Made by a program: the position numbers and the translations under genes. The notes below the pieces were generated by a model that was not told the DNA's origin, made no database searches, and saw only the letters and a program-made list of their open reading frames with translations. Shown here one piece after another: positions 12,701 to 23,523 of a stretch of 64,000 bases of DNA (positions are counted from its first letter, which is position 1; the number at the start of each line of letters is the position of its first letter). The stretch spans positions 1 through 64,000 of the forward strand of contig JAOTOM010002903.1 of NCBI GenBank assembly GCA_034440615.1. Reading direction: 5' to 3'. The stretch is from Ashinkailepas kermadecensis. Lineage: Eukaryota; Arthropoda; Thecostraca; Neolepadidae.

Positions 12701-13528
12701 GACAGCGAGAGATAGAGATAGAGATAGAGATAGAGATAGAGAGAGAGATGGATGGATGGATGGATGGATGGATGGATGGATGGATGGATGGATGGATGGA
12801 TGGATGGATGGATGGATGGATGGATGGATGGATGGATGAATGGATGAATGGATGAATGGATGGATGGATGGATGGATGGATGGATGGATGGATGGATGGA
12901 TGGATGGATGGATGGATGGATGGATGGATGGATGGATGGATGGATGGATGGATGGATGGATGGATGGATGGATGGATGGATGGATGGATGGATGGATGGA
13001 TGGATGGATGGATGGATGGATGGATGGATGGATGGATGGATGGATGGATGGATGGATGGATGGATGGATGGATGGATGGATGGATGGATGGATGGATGGA
13101 TGGATGGATGAAGTGATGAAGGGATGGAGGGATGGAGGGATGGAGGGATGTAGGGATGTAGGGATGGAGGGATGGAGGGATGAAAAGATAGAGACAGAGA
13201 CAGAGACAGAGACAGAGACAGAGACAGAGACAGAGACAGAGACAGAGACAGAGACAGAGACAGAGACAGAGACAGAGACAGAGACAGAGACAGAGAGAGA
13301 CAGAGACAGAGACAGAGACAGAGACAGAGACAGAGACAGAGACAGAGACAGAGACAGAGACAGAGACAGAGACAGAGACAGAGACAGAGACAGAGACAGA
13401 GACAGAGACAGAGACAGAGACAGAGACAGAGACAGAGACAGAGACAGAGACAGAGACAGAGACAGAGACAGAGACAGAGACAGAGACAGAGACAGAGACA
13501 GAGACAGAGACAGAGACAGAGCAGAGAC

Positions 13529-13581
<53 letters not shown>

Positions 13582-13594
13582 CAGAGACAGAGAC

Positions 13595-13655
<61 letters not shown>

Positions 13656-13890
13656 TGGATGGATGGATGGATGGATGGATGGATGGATGGATGGATGGAT
13701 GGATGGATGGATGGATGGATGGATGGATGGATGGATGGATGGATGGATGGATGGATGGATGGATGGATGGATGGATGGATGGATGGATGGATGAATGGAT
13801 GAATGGAGGGATGGAGGGATGGAGGGATGGAGAGACAGAGACAGAGACAGAGACAGAGACAGAGACAGAGACAGAGACAGAGACAGAGTG
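12701..13890. repeat. 1.2-kb composite microsatellite (GAGATA, GGAT, GAGACA, GA)
   Basis: Order on the plus strand: GAGATA units (12706-12745), GGAT units with a few GAAT variants (12746-13110), imperfect GGAGGGAT (13111-13185), GAGACA (13186-13530), GA run, GAGACA (about 13562-13602), GA run to 13650, GGAT again (13651-13800), GGAGGGAT, GAGACA (13832-13888). The block order is roughly mirrored about the centre. The very long open frames here (up to 480 codons of Ser-Ile-His-Pro or Leu-Ser/Leu-Cys repeats) are not genes. Confidence 0.97.
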
Positions 13891-14112
13891 AGCGTCGCCA
13901 CCGCTGGATCCCTTGGTCTGACTCCGCCTGATGTTTCTGGTGGAGTCCGACCCCATCTGGAAAACTGGTGAACTTCCGGTAAATACGGCAACTTTCTGAA
14001 AATTCCCAGTTTCTGTATCAAGCGACATACGAATCGGATGGATGGTATCTCCCAATAATGCCGCCACGGGCGTCTCCGTGGCGGTTAATGCTACCATGGC
14101 CCGCAGCGTGCC
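13891..14112 (-). other. Possible minus-strand exon next to the microsatellite
   Basis: Open for about 70 codons from an acceptor-like CATTCGTCCGTCAG near 14,115. It reads [20 protein letters not shown], then [17 protein letters not shown] and [18 protein letters not shown], with a possible GCG-GTGGCG donor near 13,896. The composition looks protein-like, but the phases do not join directly to the exon at 10,959 and another minus-strand frame is also open. Treated as a candidate only. Confidence 0.25.
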
Positions 14113-15090
14113 TGACGGACGAATGGGCCTACCTGTCTGTCCGACTTATACTCCTTAAAGATGTGCTTTTTTAGGACAGGTCAGATACTATTCGAAAGTG
14201 TTATGCAGCTGATGCATAGCTTGTGCATTACAAAACAGCAACGTTATTTTTCGTTTCATTCATGCTAATGCAGGAACGATGATTATCTACATTGCGGCTT
14301 TCGTTGAAACTGCCGAAGGGAATTATTGACCTATACCAATGGCTATTGCCATAGATAAATAATTTAGTACGGCAGGATTAATAAATTGGCACAGCCAGAA
14401 CACACGCTAAGGCCTACAAGAATCGGATTCGCATAATAACCCTCGATTCTATGACCGTGAGGAACGTTGTTTAGCCTCAACTACGGGGAAGTAGGGGGGG
14501 GGGTCCGCCACTTGTGTCTGGGTCAGACAGGGGCATAAGAACATGAGCAGAACAGAGGCTGGGCCTTCGGAGTAGCTGAATTATAAATTTTGACCGTAAA
14601 AATACAAACAGAAAGAATGTTGGGGCTCTAGAGCCAAGTTTTCCGAAAGCCGATCTTGTACGTTCAGTGTGTGGGGGCAGGGCACGTGGGCGGGACAGCA
14701 GACAGTGACATCCTTCCTGCTCTATCTGTAAAATTGTTCCTGACCCCTCCCTCTCCCCACCCGGTGCTGGACCTCACCTGGAAACTGAAGGTGGCGACAC
14801 CATTGGTAAAACCACTAACATTTTTTTTCCGGCTTTATTGCAGTTGCAACTCTTACCTTTGAAAGCTGCATATAATGGATACATTTGAGTAATCAACTAA
14901 TGTCATCGATGACCGAGTTCCTAGCAATTAGCACGCCGGAAATCTTGGAATTATTTAAGGATTGATGATTAACTTGTTCAAAGCACATCACAAATTTGCT
15001 GGATGGAGTGTTGAAGGCAGCATCACAAGCTCAATGGTGCTTTATCATTAGTACGGTTGGTAAATTCCATATATGCATCATTAAAATAAC
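14113..15090. other. No gene recognised
   Basis: Mixed-composition sequence with a G-run near 14,496. A minus-strand donor-like CCAGGTGAGG near 14,780 might mark a tiny exon, but no protein signature is present. Confidence 0.4.

Positions 15091-15148
<58 letters not shown>
15091..15148. repeat. (TA)n dinucleotide tract
   Basis: About 28 uninterrupted TA units. Confidence 0.99.
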
Positions 15149-15149
<1 letters not shown>

Positions 15150-15392
15150 ACCACAGTCAACCACAGCACCACAGCACCACAGTCCACCACAGCACCACGG
15201 TTCACTACAACACCACAGTCCACCACTGTCCACCACAGTCCACTACAGCACCACAGATCACCACAGCACCACAGCACCACAGCACCACAGTCCACCACAG
15301 CGCCACAGTCCACCACATCACCATAGTCCACCACAGTCCACAGTCCACCACAGCACCACAGCACCACAGTCCACCACAGCACCACAGCTCCC
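15148..15392. repeat. CCACAGCA/CCACAGTC array
   Basis: Short-period array (about 8-10 bp) of CACCACAGC and CACCACAGTC units that abuts the TA tract. Open frames across it are repeat artefacts. Confidence 0.92.
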
Positions 15393-15744
15393 CAGGACTG
15401 CGCGCCACGGCAGACGGCCGGGCCGGGCAGGTCACCACAGACCTCACACGTGGGCGTCGGAGTCGACGCGAACCCGACGGCGGCGGCGGAGACACTGCAG
15501 ACGGCCGCCGGAGAGTCGGAGAAGGTGATAGGGCCGGCCGGTGAAACATCTTACCAGAACTCGAGGGACTCATTGAGTTGCGTAAACAGTGCGGGCGGCG
15601 GCTGATTCACTCTACATATGTGCCGCAGGAGGCCGGCGCGCACGGAGCTCGGCGAGCCCAGCACAGGTCTGCGCACGCACCCGCGCGCGCACAGGTGGCG
15701 CCACTGGCAGCGCCAACATCGGCCGCAATGTTTGCCGCGCTAAT

Positions 15745-16515
15745 TAATGGTGCTGGGTGTCGGTGGAGGTGTTGAGTGTCGGTGGAGGTGCTGGGTGTCG
15801 GTGGAGGTGCTGGGTGTCGGTGGAGGTGTTGGGTGTCGGTGGAGGTGCTGGGTGTCGGTGGAGGTGCTGGGTGTCGGTGGAGGTGCTGGGTGTCGGTGGA
15901 GGTGCTGGGTGTCGCTGGAGGTGTTGGATGTCGGTGGAGGTGCTGTCGTCGGTGGAGGTGCTAGGTGTCGGTGGAGGTGCCGGGTGTCGGTGGAGGAGGT
16001 GCTGGGTGTCGGTGGAGGAGGTGCTGGGTGTCGGTGGAGGTGCTGGGTGTCGATGGAGGTGCTGGATGTCGGTAGAGATGCTGGGTGTCGGTGGAGATGC
16101 TGGGTGTCGGTAGAGGTGCTGGGTGTCGGTGGAGATGCTGGGTGTCGGTAGAGGTGCTGGGTGTCGGTGGAGATGCTGGGTGTCGGTGGAGATGCTGGGT
16201 GTCGGTAGAGGTGCTGGGTGTCGGTGGAGATGCTGGGTGTGGGTGGAGGTGCTGGGTGTCGGTGGAGATGCTGGGTGTCGGTAGAGGTGCTGGGTGTCGG
16301 TGGAGATGCTGGGTGTCGGTGGAGATGCTGGGTGTCGGTGGAGATGCTGGGTGTCGGTAGAGGTGCTGGGTGTCGGTAGAGATGCTGGGTGTCGGTGGAG
16401 ATGCTGGGTGTCGGTAGAGGGGCTGGATGTCTGTAGAGATGCTGGGTGTCGATGGAGGTGCTGGATGTCGGTAAAGATGCTGGGTGTCGGTGGAGATGCT
16501 GGGTGTGGGTGGAAG
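15745..16515. repeat. 19-bp minisatellite, about 40 units
   Basis: Unit GGTGCTGGGTGTCGGTGGA. Variants GGTAGA and GGAGAT increase towards the 3' half, giving alternating subtypes. The period is not divisible by three, so the frame rotates and repeats every 19 residues in all open frames. None is considered coding. Confidence 0.97.
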
Positions 16516-17127
16516 CGGAACGCCCGGATCGGTGGGGTCGTCCCGCACATCTTGCGTTGTTTGCTGGCGGGCAACGCCATACGGTTAATGTTACAATCTG
16601 AGATTCAGTGGGTGTGGGGGACGGACATAGTGAGTGACTCGTTACCTACTTCAGTGGCTCCACCATCAGTGCTGCGTAATATGCATGTAGGGCCCCGTCA
16701 TGGAAAGAACTTTAGGTGTCTGGGATGGGTGGTGGGCCATTGGTACCATGTTGCCATGTTATTTGTGTCATTATATGTTAAGCTATTCAGGTTCATTCCT
16801 GTCAGACAATGCCCATAGGAGCGATTGCGACACGTCAGGCTCGGGTTGGAAATACACACCAGCAATGACAGCCATGGCCTTTGTAATATGACATTTTGTT
16901 GAACGGGAGAGGAGGGAACACTCATATAATTTTCAGCAGCGATAGCCGAAAATTGACCTATTCGTACCAAGTTATCGCATCAGTCTTGCACCGACTGCTT
17001 AACTCTCGAAATGTATTAAGTTCGCCTTTGGCGGCAGCTTTTGCATCAAATTAAGTAGCCAAATCATAGCTGAATATGTTCGAAGCTGTCGGGCGGTTGT
17101 CCGCCGTATCGCAGTGGCTGGTACGGC
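16516..17127. other. No gene recognised
   Basis: Mixed-composition sequence without repeat structure or coding signature. Confidence 0.4.
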
Positions 17128-17316
17128 GCGCTAAGTTTCTCGGTTGGTTATTGGTTTTTACGACACGTCGACCGTTGAGTCATATAGCGTCGGCAATCTC
17201 TCACGCCGATTGGTCGCGGGCGAAGAGTAGCGACAGGTGAGATTCGAACCCACAATCTTTCGATTGCGAGACGAGCATCTTACCCCTAGACCACTCGTAC
17301 CTGCGCTAAGTTTCTC
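17128..17316 (-). mobile_element. tRNA-derived SINE, family A copy 1, with 14-bp target-site duplication
   Basis: A 161-bp element (17142-17302) on the minus strand is flanked by perfect direct repeats GCGCTAAGTTTCTC at 17128-17141 and 17303-17316. The head carries pol III promoter boxes: A-box-like TGGTCTAGGGGTAAG (17279-17293) and B box GGTTCGAATCTC (17239-17250). The body has CCCGCGACCAATCGGCG, shared with the copy at 45207-45386, and the 3' end is AATAACCAACC. A canonical cloverleaf cannot be folded (the anticodon arm is distorted and the acceptor ends do not pair in register), so it is a SINE rather than a tRNA gene. The intact duplication suggests a fairly recent insertion. Confidence 0.88.
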
Positions 17317-18134
17317 AGCCGGTGTCTATGTGCCGATGGCCAGCCGACGATCCTTCGAGACCTCCACCGGGTGTGGCGGATTATGTGGTATGGCCGCCGG
17401 TCAGCGAGGTGCCGCCGTCGCCGAAGATTTGTCAACGACAGTGGTCTGTCACGCTGCCCTGGGTTAGTCACTGCGTTTTCGTCGGCAGCTGCGTATGCCA
17501 ATCGCGTGCCCGCCAATAATGTAATATGTACAATAATATAACGCGGTGATAGTGCCATCGGGGATGCGCAAGTCGGTTGAATTTCGAATCAAGTCAGCCG
17601 CAGCTCGGTTGAACCCAGGGATCACGGTCCGGATCAGTTCCTACTGGACTGCACCACGAACGACAAGAAACCTGGGGCTCCTAATTGAAGCCCGCCTCCA
17701 CTGCAATGTTACTCCGTACTTATAGATCTAACCCAACTTCCCTACAATGTAGTCGTGATTCCAGCTAGTATCCAAGCTCTTTGCAATGGTGTCCGTGGTC
17801 CAGACAAGACTGGATCGAGCAAGTAGCTGCTGCCGTCTGTCTTCAATATCGAGACTGGATCAGATCAAGGTCCAGTCAACCTCAGACCTATCCGAGATCT
17901 CGAACCGTGCCTTCTTTGCGTACATCATCAAACATGTGAACACCAGGTGATTCAACCGCTAGTTTGGAATGGCAAATAGCTTCAGGTTACTGGAAATTGT
18001 CCTCTGTGCGGGTTTTGAAAACAAAAACATGATTCTGGAAAGCTCATGTTGAAAAGCGCATTACAATGAACGTGTAAGAAGTGTATTTTGTTTCCCAAAG
18101 AATGCTAAATGATTGTTGAATTTGCTCGACATCG
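17317..18134. other. No gene recognised
   Basis: Unique-looking sequence. Short open frames at 17,237-17,560 overlap on both strands with no family signature. Confidence 0.4.
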
Positions 18135-18487
18135 GGGACGGGCGAGGTCGGGACAGGTCAGGTCAGGTTAGACAGAGGGAGATTGGACGAGGTCGGGACA
18201 GAGCGGGGACAGGCGAGGTCGGGACAGGTCAGGTCAGGTCAGGTCAGGTTAGGTTAGGTTAGACAGATGGAGGATGGGCGAGGTCGGGACAGGTCAGGTC
18301 AGGTCAGGTCAGGTCAGGTTAGGTTAGGTTAGGTTAGGTTAGACAGATGGAGGATGGGCGAGGTCGGGACAGAGCGGGGACAGGCGAGGTCGGGACAGAT
18401 CAGATCAAACAGGTCGGGACAGGTCAGCCAATAGCTCCACTTCGACAAACAGGTCGGGACAGGTCAGCCAATAGCTCCACTTCGACT
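18135..18487. repeat. GGTCA/GGTTA pentamer array with TTAGG runs
   Basis: AGGTC and AGGTT pentamers alternate with longer blocks (GACAGATGGAGGATGGGCG, then AGGTCGGGACAGAGCGGGG) to form a higher-order repeat. The longest AGGTT run (18316-18342) equals five TTAGG units. The last part is a 37-bp duplication containing CAGCCAATAGCTCCACTTCG (18410-18487). Confidence 0.92.
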
Positions 18488-18654
18488 TGAAGCTGGCTTT
18501 CGAGAACAGGAACAATAATTTCTCAAAAAGTGGCAGAATATTATCTCCGACAATCACGGCTCACACCTTAGTGTTTTGTGGAGCGAGTTCTCGTCCCCGC
18601 CTGCAGTTGGTGGCTGCCGTACACTGTCGGCCCCACGTTTCCTGTGTACCGCCC

Positions 18655-18899
18655 TATCACGACGTCCTGACCACCACACCGCGTACCTGACCACTCTGGC
18701 TTCCGCAGGCTCCGGCGCGCATCCGGGGCACCGCCGGGGGTATCTGTGACGTCCTGACCACCACACCGCGTACCTGACCACTCTGGCTTCCGCAGGCTCC
18801 GGCGCGCATCCGGGGCACCGCCGGGGGTATCTGTGACGTTGTGCGTGGTCTGTGGCTACCGCGCACGCCGTGCGTGGTCTGTGGCTACCGCGCACGCCC
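18655..18899. repeat. 87-bp tandem duplication followed by a 29-bp duplication
   Basis: Two near-identical copies of a block starting GACGTCCTGACCACCACACC and ending GCCGGGGGTATCTGT (about 18,661-18,834), then two copies of a block with GCGTGGTCTGTGGCTACCGC (about 18,841-18,899). Frames are artefacts. Confidence 0.92.
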
Positions 18900-19890
18900 T
18901 CCCGACCGGAACAAGTCTCCCGGTCTATCCCCCCCTCCCCCTTCCCACACCAAAAAGTACGAAATTTCTGAGATTCCGACTACGTCGCTATGTCTCGAAC
19001 TTCGCGTCATTTTTTCCAAACTTTCAAATTAAGTGGAATAATTTTGCAAACGTCGGCACAACGCGCTACACCAGAACTTCCCGCGGGGTCCATCAACAAC
19101 ACCTCTCTTTCCTTTCTTGGTGAGGGCAGCTTCATGCGCCAGTTGGGGAGCAACACACGTTGTAACGTCCGTCCCACTCAAACCAAATATTTTCTTGCTT
19201 AGAGGTCAGTTTTTTGTGATTCATAAAGTGTATATCAAGATATTCGGATATTAACGAACAATGCAGGTAAATTGTGGCATAATGAAGGTCACGAAGGTCT
19301 TCACAAGTCTTCACAAGGAAGGTCACGAAGAACAAAAACTGGGATGCAAATGCCTACAAGAATGCTAACAATCTTGGATACATTATGAAGAAATCTTCCT
19401 CATAGAAAATCTTTCTCTCACTGAAGAACAAAAAACAGGTCGTTTGTAAATGGTGAAAAAGTACAGAAATCAAGTATTTTCACAGATAAAATACCATATA
19501 AAATTCACACCACCTTTTCCTCTATGCCTATGGTTTCATTTTGTTGTGCATGAAATCATTTGAAGTTATTAAGTGCTTACATGACATCGACGTTGCATCG
19601 CTTTTGCAATTATTGTCATAAAACATCGCGCACTCCACGAGTTTCCTGGACTACCTAACACACCTGGAATGGCCGACTTCGATCCCAGATGGTTCCCAAC
19701 CCCCTACAACCCTCCGGGATTTCCACCTCTGCACCAAAGTACAATAAACGACGTCTCAGTACTGTAAAGAGATGAGGAGGCAGACAACGCCCACACTGAC
19801 TCGTGTTGCAAATGCCACGTCATAAGTGCAGAAGCTCAACAAAGTTAATCCTCCTCCACTGGTTTGGATTGAGCAGAAGTTATGCGCTGC
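18900..19890. other. No gene recognised
   Basis: AT-richer unique sequence. Nothing beyond short chance frames. Confidence 0.4.
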
Positions 19891-20040
19891 GAACAGCCTG
19901 GACATCACGAAGGCCACGAACGGCCTGGACACCACGAAGGCCATGGACGGCCCGGACACCACGAAGGTCATGGACGGCCTGGACACCACGAAGGCCATGG
20001 ACGGCCTGGACACCACGAAGGCCACGAACGGTCTGAACAG
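19891..20040. repeat. 27-bp minisatellite, 5-6 units
   Basis: Unit GGCCTGGACACCACGAAGG plus CCATGGAC. The period is divisible by three, so a repetitive frame stays open in both directions. It probably arose inside the repeat element ending at 20,233. Confidence 0.9.
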
Positions 20041-20233
20041 AGGCGCAGACAAGGGAGGAGGCCGGGGCTCGGCCCCTGAGCAACCAAAACTCCACGAGAT
20101 CAAGCAAGACATTTTCTAATTTACCATGCAAAAACCTCAATTTTCGGCGCACTTCGCGCGCCGAAAGCGGCCTCTATTTCATCATATTTCCTGGTGGGGC
20201 CCCTTAAGAAGATCCCGGCTGCGCCTCTGGGCC
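20041..20233 (-). repeat. Repeat-element edge with GGCGCAGCC-type terminus
   Basis: On the minus strand the segment begins GGCCCAGAGGCGCAGCCGGG, followed by TTAAGGGGCCCC and a GC palindrome (GGCGCGCGAAGTGCGCC). It has the same edge style as the sites at 28,671, 34,526, 36,411 and 45,030. A fragment of the 27-bp unit (AACACCACGAAATCC) continues beyond it. Confidence 0.55.
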
Positions 20234-22344
20234 TGAACACCACGAAATCCACGAAGGCCAAGACCCATTGTTGTGACACGATCTGTATGTAGTACCCACA
20301 GCCGATACATTTTCGAAGCGCACCACCCAACACCCAGCTCACCAAAAATGTCAGGATGTAAGTCCACCTTAGTTGTCTTCCAACACTCTTGGCTTGCCCA
20401 CACACTTGGGTTAGTTGGCAGTGTCTTTGAGCATATTATTGACCATCAGACAGCTACATGGACTTGCATCAGTCACCTGCATGAGAGATGTTTAATTCGC
20501 TTCGGTTTTTAAGTGAATTATATGTCCTCAATTTTCCATTCAATTTCTCATTCAAACTTTAACTTGAAGTATTAACAGGAGAAGAACATATAATAGTCTA
20601 ACGACATAAGCTACCGGTATAATCCACCGTCATGTTGTGCCGACGCGCTCTGCCGCATGCTCTGTCCGTACAATGTGTCGCAGCATGACCGAATCACGGC
20701 CGGAGGCCAACTGAGGTCGGCACTAGACGTGACCACCCAGCCAGCAGCTGAAAGCGCTGCACCCTGCTGGACAAGGGAGGCGTGCCAGGGAGCGGGCCGA
20801 ACGTGGGCAAGTCTCGCCCCGCGCCGTCTGATTCACAGCCCACAATGAATGAGGCTCGCACACGAACGCCGGGCACCTGCAGACAATTGTGCAGCCAATA
20901 GCAGTACTGGATGCAGCGGTTTCGTGGTTCAAGACTGTAGTCTTGCAACCTCTATAGAGGTGGCAAATACTGAACATTTTTGGACCGAAGTCCGGGACCG
21001 GCCGTTCTGATGTGACCAAGTCCGTTTGGGGCCGGTCAAAATGAACTGAAGCCAGGTCAAAAGACCGATTCATAGACATGTTTTTCATATAAAGTAATAC
21101 CATTTATGTGTACATTTAATTAAAGTCCAATAGGCACTTCCGTCGCATTCGAAAGCCTCGTTCACTCACAGAACATTGATTGGAAATATGCCTCTTATCA
21201 AGACATACTTTTTGTGTTGGCAGGTGTTGATAGCAACAACATGATGTTAGAAAGCAATTCTTAAAACACGTACCTTGATACTCATTGTGTGCCATTTTCA
21301 ATCCAAGGAAGTGAAAAATTGGGACTACCCAGCTTCTGTTTCGTCCAGTCTTCAATAATCTGTAAAATGCTGCACCATGTATGTAATAATCATACCATAC
21401 CATAACCAGATTCAGATATCCAAGCGGTAATATTCTTAAGCCTTCAAACATCGTGGAAAGATACCAAAAAGGGGAATCGTAATCGTGGAAATATACCTAA
21501 ATGTATATTTAGCTATATTGTATAATATCGCCTTCCTATAATATCGCGTTCGTTTTCAGGTTGTACTCTTAGATTCTAGGACATATTTCGTTGTGACTGA
21601 GCTACCTGCATTAGCCAATGCATCAGGCAATGATTGTCATGCACAGCAATGAACTTGAAAACGCATCAGGTATTGTAGCGTAGTCTTCTCGTAGGCCTGT
21701 GATGTCTAGAAGAACCGCGTACCGCGAATTACCCGTTCGAAAAGTTCAGTGGTCTCTGCACTTGAATATATTGTGCAGACTGAATTAAGCAAGTAAACCG
21801 GCAGTAAACAGCAACTCGCACGCTTCAGAAATGATGCTTGTACAATGTTCCAATGAGACAGCCGACAGTAAATGTTACACGTTCTGAATTTAGAGGTCGA
21901 AAGACAGTCAGTTAATTTACAGATGCGACCGCCACCGACAGACCCGCGCAGCTCGACAGTCCAGGAAGGTCTGCCCGTCGGGGGTGATTCGCCGAGGACG
22001 GTGCCAGCCGGTCAGCTGCATCTACACCGCAGAGCGCTGCCAGCGGCCCCGGCCTTGTTCCTGAAAGGCCTTAGTGAGCTCCGGGCGACGAGCCGGCAGC
22101 GGCGCCGGCCGGATGTACAGTTACTGATCGCGTTACAGTTGCGGGGCGGTAGGTCGGCTGGCTTACGGGGTGTAGCATTACGGGCTGCGCAATTCCTAAT
22201 GGTGGCGGCTAAAACGGTATATAATATAAACTACGTTACAGTATTCACATTAATACCAACTGACACTGCATACGACAACCACAAGCAACGCATGACCATC
22301 ACTAAACAAGGATGGCTGAAAAGAAGGTAACAGAAAGAGTGTAG
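20234..22344. other. No gene confidently recognised
   Basis: Two CpG-rich islands (about 20,640-20,860 and 21,925-22,170) and a plus-strand frame of 152 codons at 21,872-22,330 without family signature. A minus-strand frame of 111 codons (21,116-21,451) has no recognisable domain. Either could be chance or a hidden exon. Confidence 0.35.
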
Positions 22345-22563
22345 CGCAAAGCCACTAGACTAATCAGTGGACTAGGTAACTTGTCAAGGTAGGTAAATCA
22401 AGGTGCAGGACAGTCAGGCGAGAACAGGTATTCAGTCAAAGGGTGATTGATCAATGGAATAGGCTGCCTTCTGATGTTCAGGGGAGTCTCTCATTGGACG
22501 CATTTAACAATAGGATGGACAATTTCTTTATGCTGAAAAAAATCTTCCTTTTGAGTTCTAATT
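22345..22563 (+). pseudogene. CR1-like LINE ORF2 C-terminal end
   Basis: Reads ATRLISGLGNLS, then after a deletion or frame change FSQRVIDQWNRLPSDV and SLDAFNNRMDNFF, closing at a stop. This is the characteristic C-terminal tail of CR1/RTE-type ORF2 proteins (FxxRVxxxWNxLP then SxxxFKxxLD). Only the last about 70 codons survive, so it is a 5'-truncated, internally deleted relic. It lies just upstream of a different LINE (23,124-24,502). Confidence 0.8.
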
Positions 22564-23123
22564 AGTGGTCGATGGGGTGATATTTGTGCTGGTGGGTGTG
22601 CGCAGTGCAGGCCGCTTTAAGCAGACATGAATAGAGTTAGAAAATTGTTCGTAGGCCACTCGATTTAGGCGTGTGTTACACGGAATCAAGTGAATAGGGC
22701 TGGATATGTAAGGTGGATAGGTATTGATGGGTGTGTTGGATGTTGGTGGATAGTTTCTTTGGAATTTGTGATGTGGTATTGGTTGGGGTGATAATGCCTT
22801 TTTGTCTAGGATTATGGTATCTTCCCACGTTGGTTCCACGCTTAACCGGAATGGTCCCCTGTGGCTCGTATTAAGTCTGAACACTTTACGACTTTATAGC
22901 AACGGCTACAAGAATGCGACACTCGGCTGGTACCGCACTGCAATTATACGTGGCGAGTCTTGCGAACAGTTTGACTATTGGGCGCGGTTGTTTGTGCATA
23001 AATTGAAATTATGGAAGTATGATTTGAATCCCATCCATGTCCTTAAAGCACAATTCCGACAAACTACTTTCAACTTTGTGGGATCACCTTTCCTGTCCCT
23101 TCATCTCATTAAGTTACGTACTG
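22564..23123. other. No gene confidently recognised; flank of two LINE relics
   Basis: Contains a 108-codon plus frame at 22,802-23,128 of unknown nature. Part may be 3' untranslated sequence of the upstream LINE relic. Confidence 0.35.
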
Positions 23124-23291
23124 ATTGACATCACATACCAAGATGGAAGCTTGAGGTGTGGCTATTATTGTTTGGCCATTAGTGACGCAAGAATGACAAA
23201 TCGTGGAATTTTTACGATAAGACTGCCATATTCAAAATACCAAAATACGACAGTGTCATTTGTACTGAATCAAAATTATCTTGACATGCTC

Positions 23292-23349
23292 TTAAACGCA
23301 TCGAAAATATAAAACACACCGGTGTGTTTTATATTTTCGATGCGTTTAA
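23292..23349. repeat. Perfect zero-spacer palindrome, 29-bp arms
   Basis: Left arm 23292-23320 starts TTAAACGCATCG and ends AAAACACACC. The right arm 23321-23349 is its exact reverse complement. It lies inside the RNase H region of the LINE relic. Confidence 0.97.
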
Positions 23350-23523
23350 TTCCAGTATGGCCTGGAATCCATATAAAGATTACGTTTTGTGCGGAAGGCA
23401 ATGCATGATGGATGTTGCCAATATTATAAACACCGGTCGGTGTTTATGCTATTGGCAACATCCATCATGCATTGCCTTCCGCACAAACGTAATTTTTATA
23501 TGGATTCCAGGCCATACTGGAAT
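23347..23523. repeat. Near-perfect palindrome, arms about 87 bp
   Basis: Left arm (about 23347-23433) is the reverse complement, with a few mismatches and one indel, of 23436-23523. The right arm encodes the WIPGHTGI block, so the left arm is its antisense copy. It abuts the 29-bp-arm palindrome. Confidence 0.93.

Noticed and set aside
12615..14097. Very long open frames (up to 480 codons) on both strands
   Set aside because: They are translations of GGAT, GAGACA and GA microsatellites; every frame is open and no domain is present.
15745..16818. Frames of 134-278 codons with WRCW/VGVGGGAGC-like repeats
   Set aside because: They follow a 19-bp tandem repeat whose frame rotates; open on both strands, so repeat artefacts.
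17142..17302. Functional tRNA gene
   Set aside because: B box is good, but acceptor ends do not pair and the anticodon arm is distorted; the target duplication and body identify a SINE.
18316..18342. True telomere
   Set aside because: Only five TTAGG units embedded in a mixed pentamer array, with unrelated sequence on both sides.
21116..21451. 111-codon minus-strand frame as a gene
   Set aside because: No domain, no splice or start evidence; could be chance in this composition.
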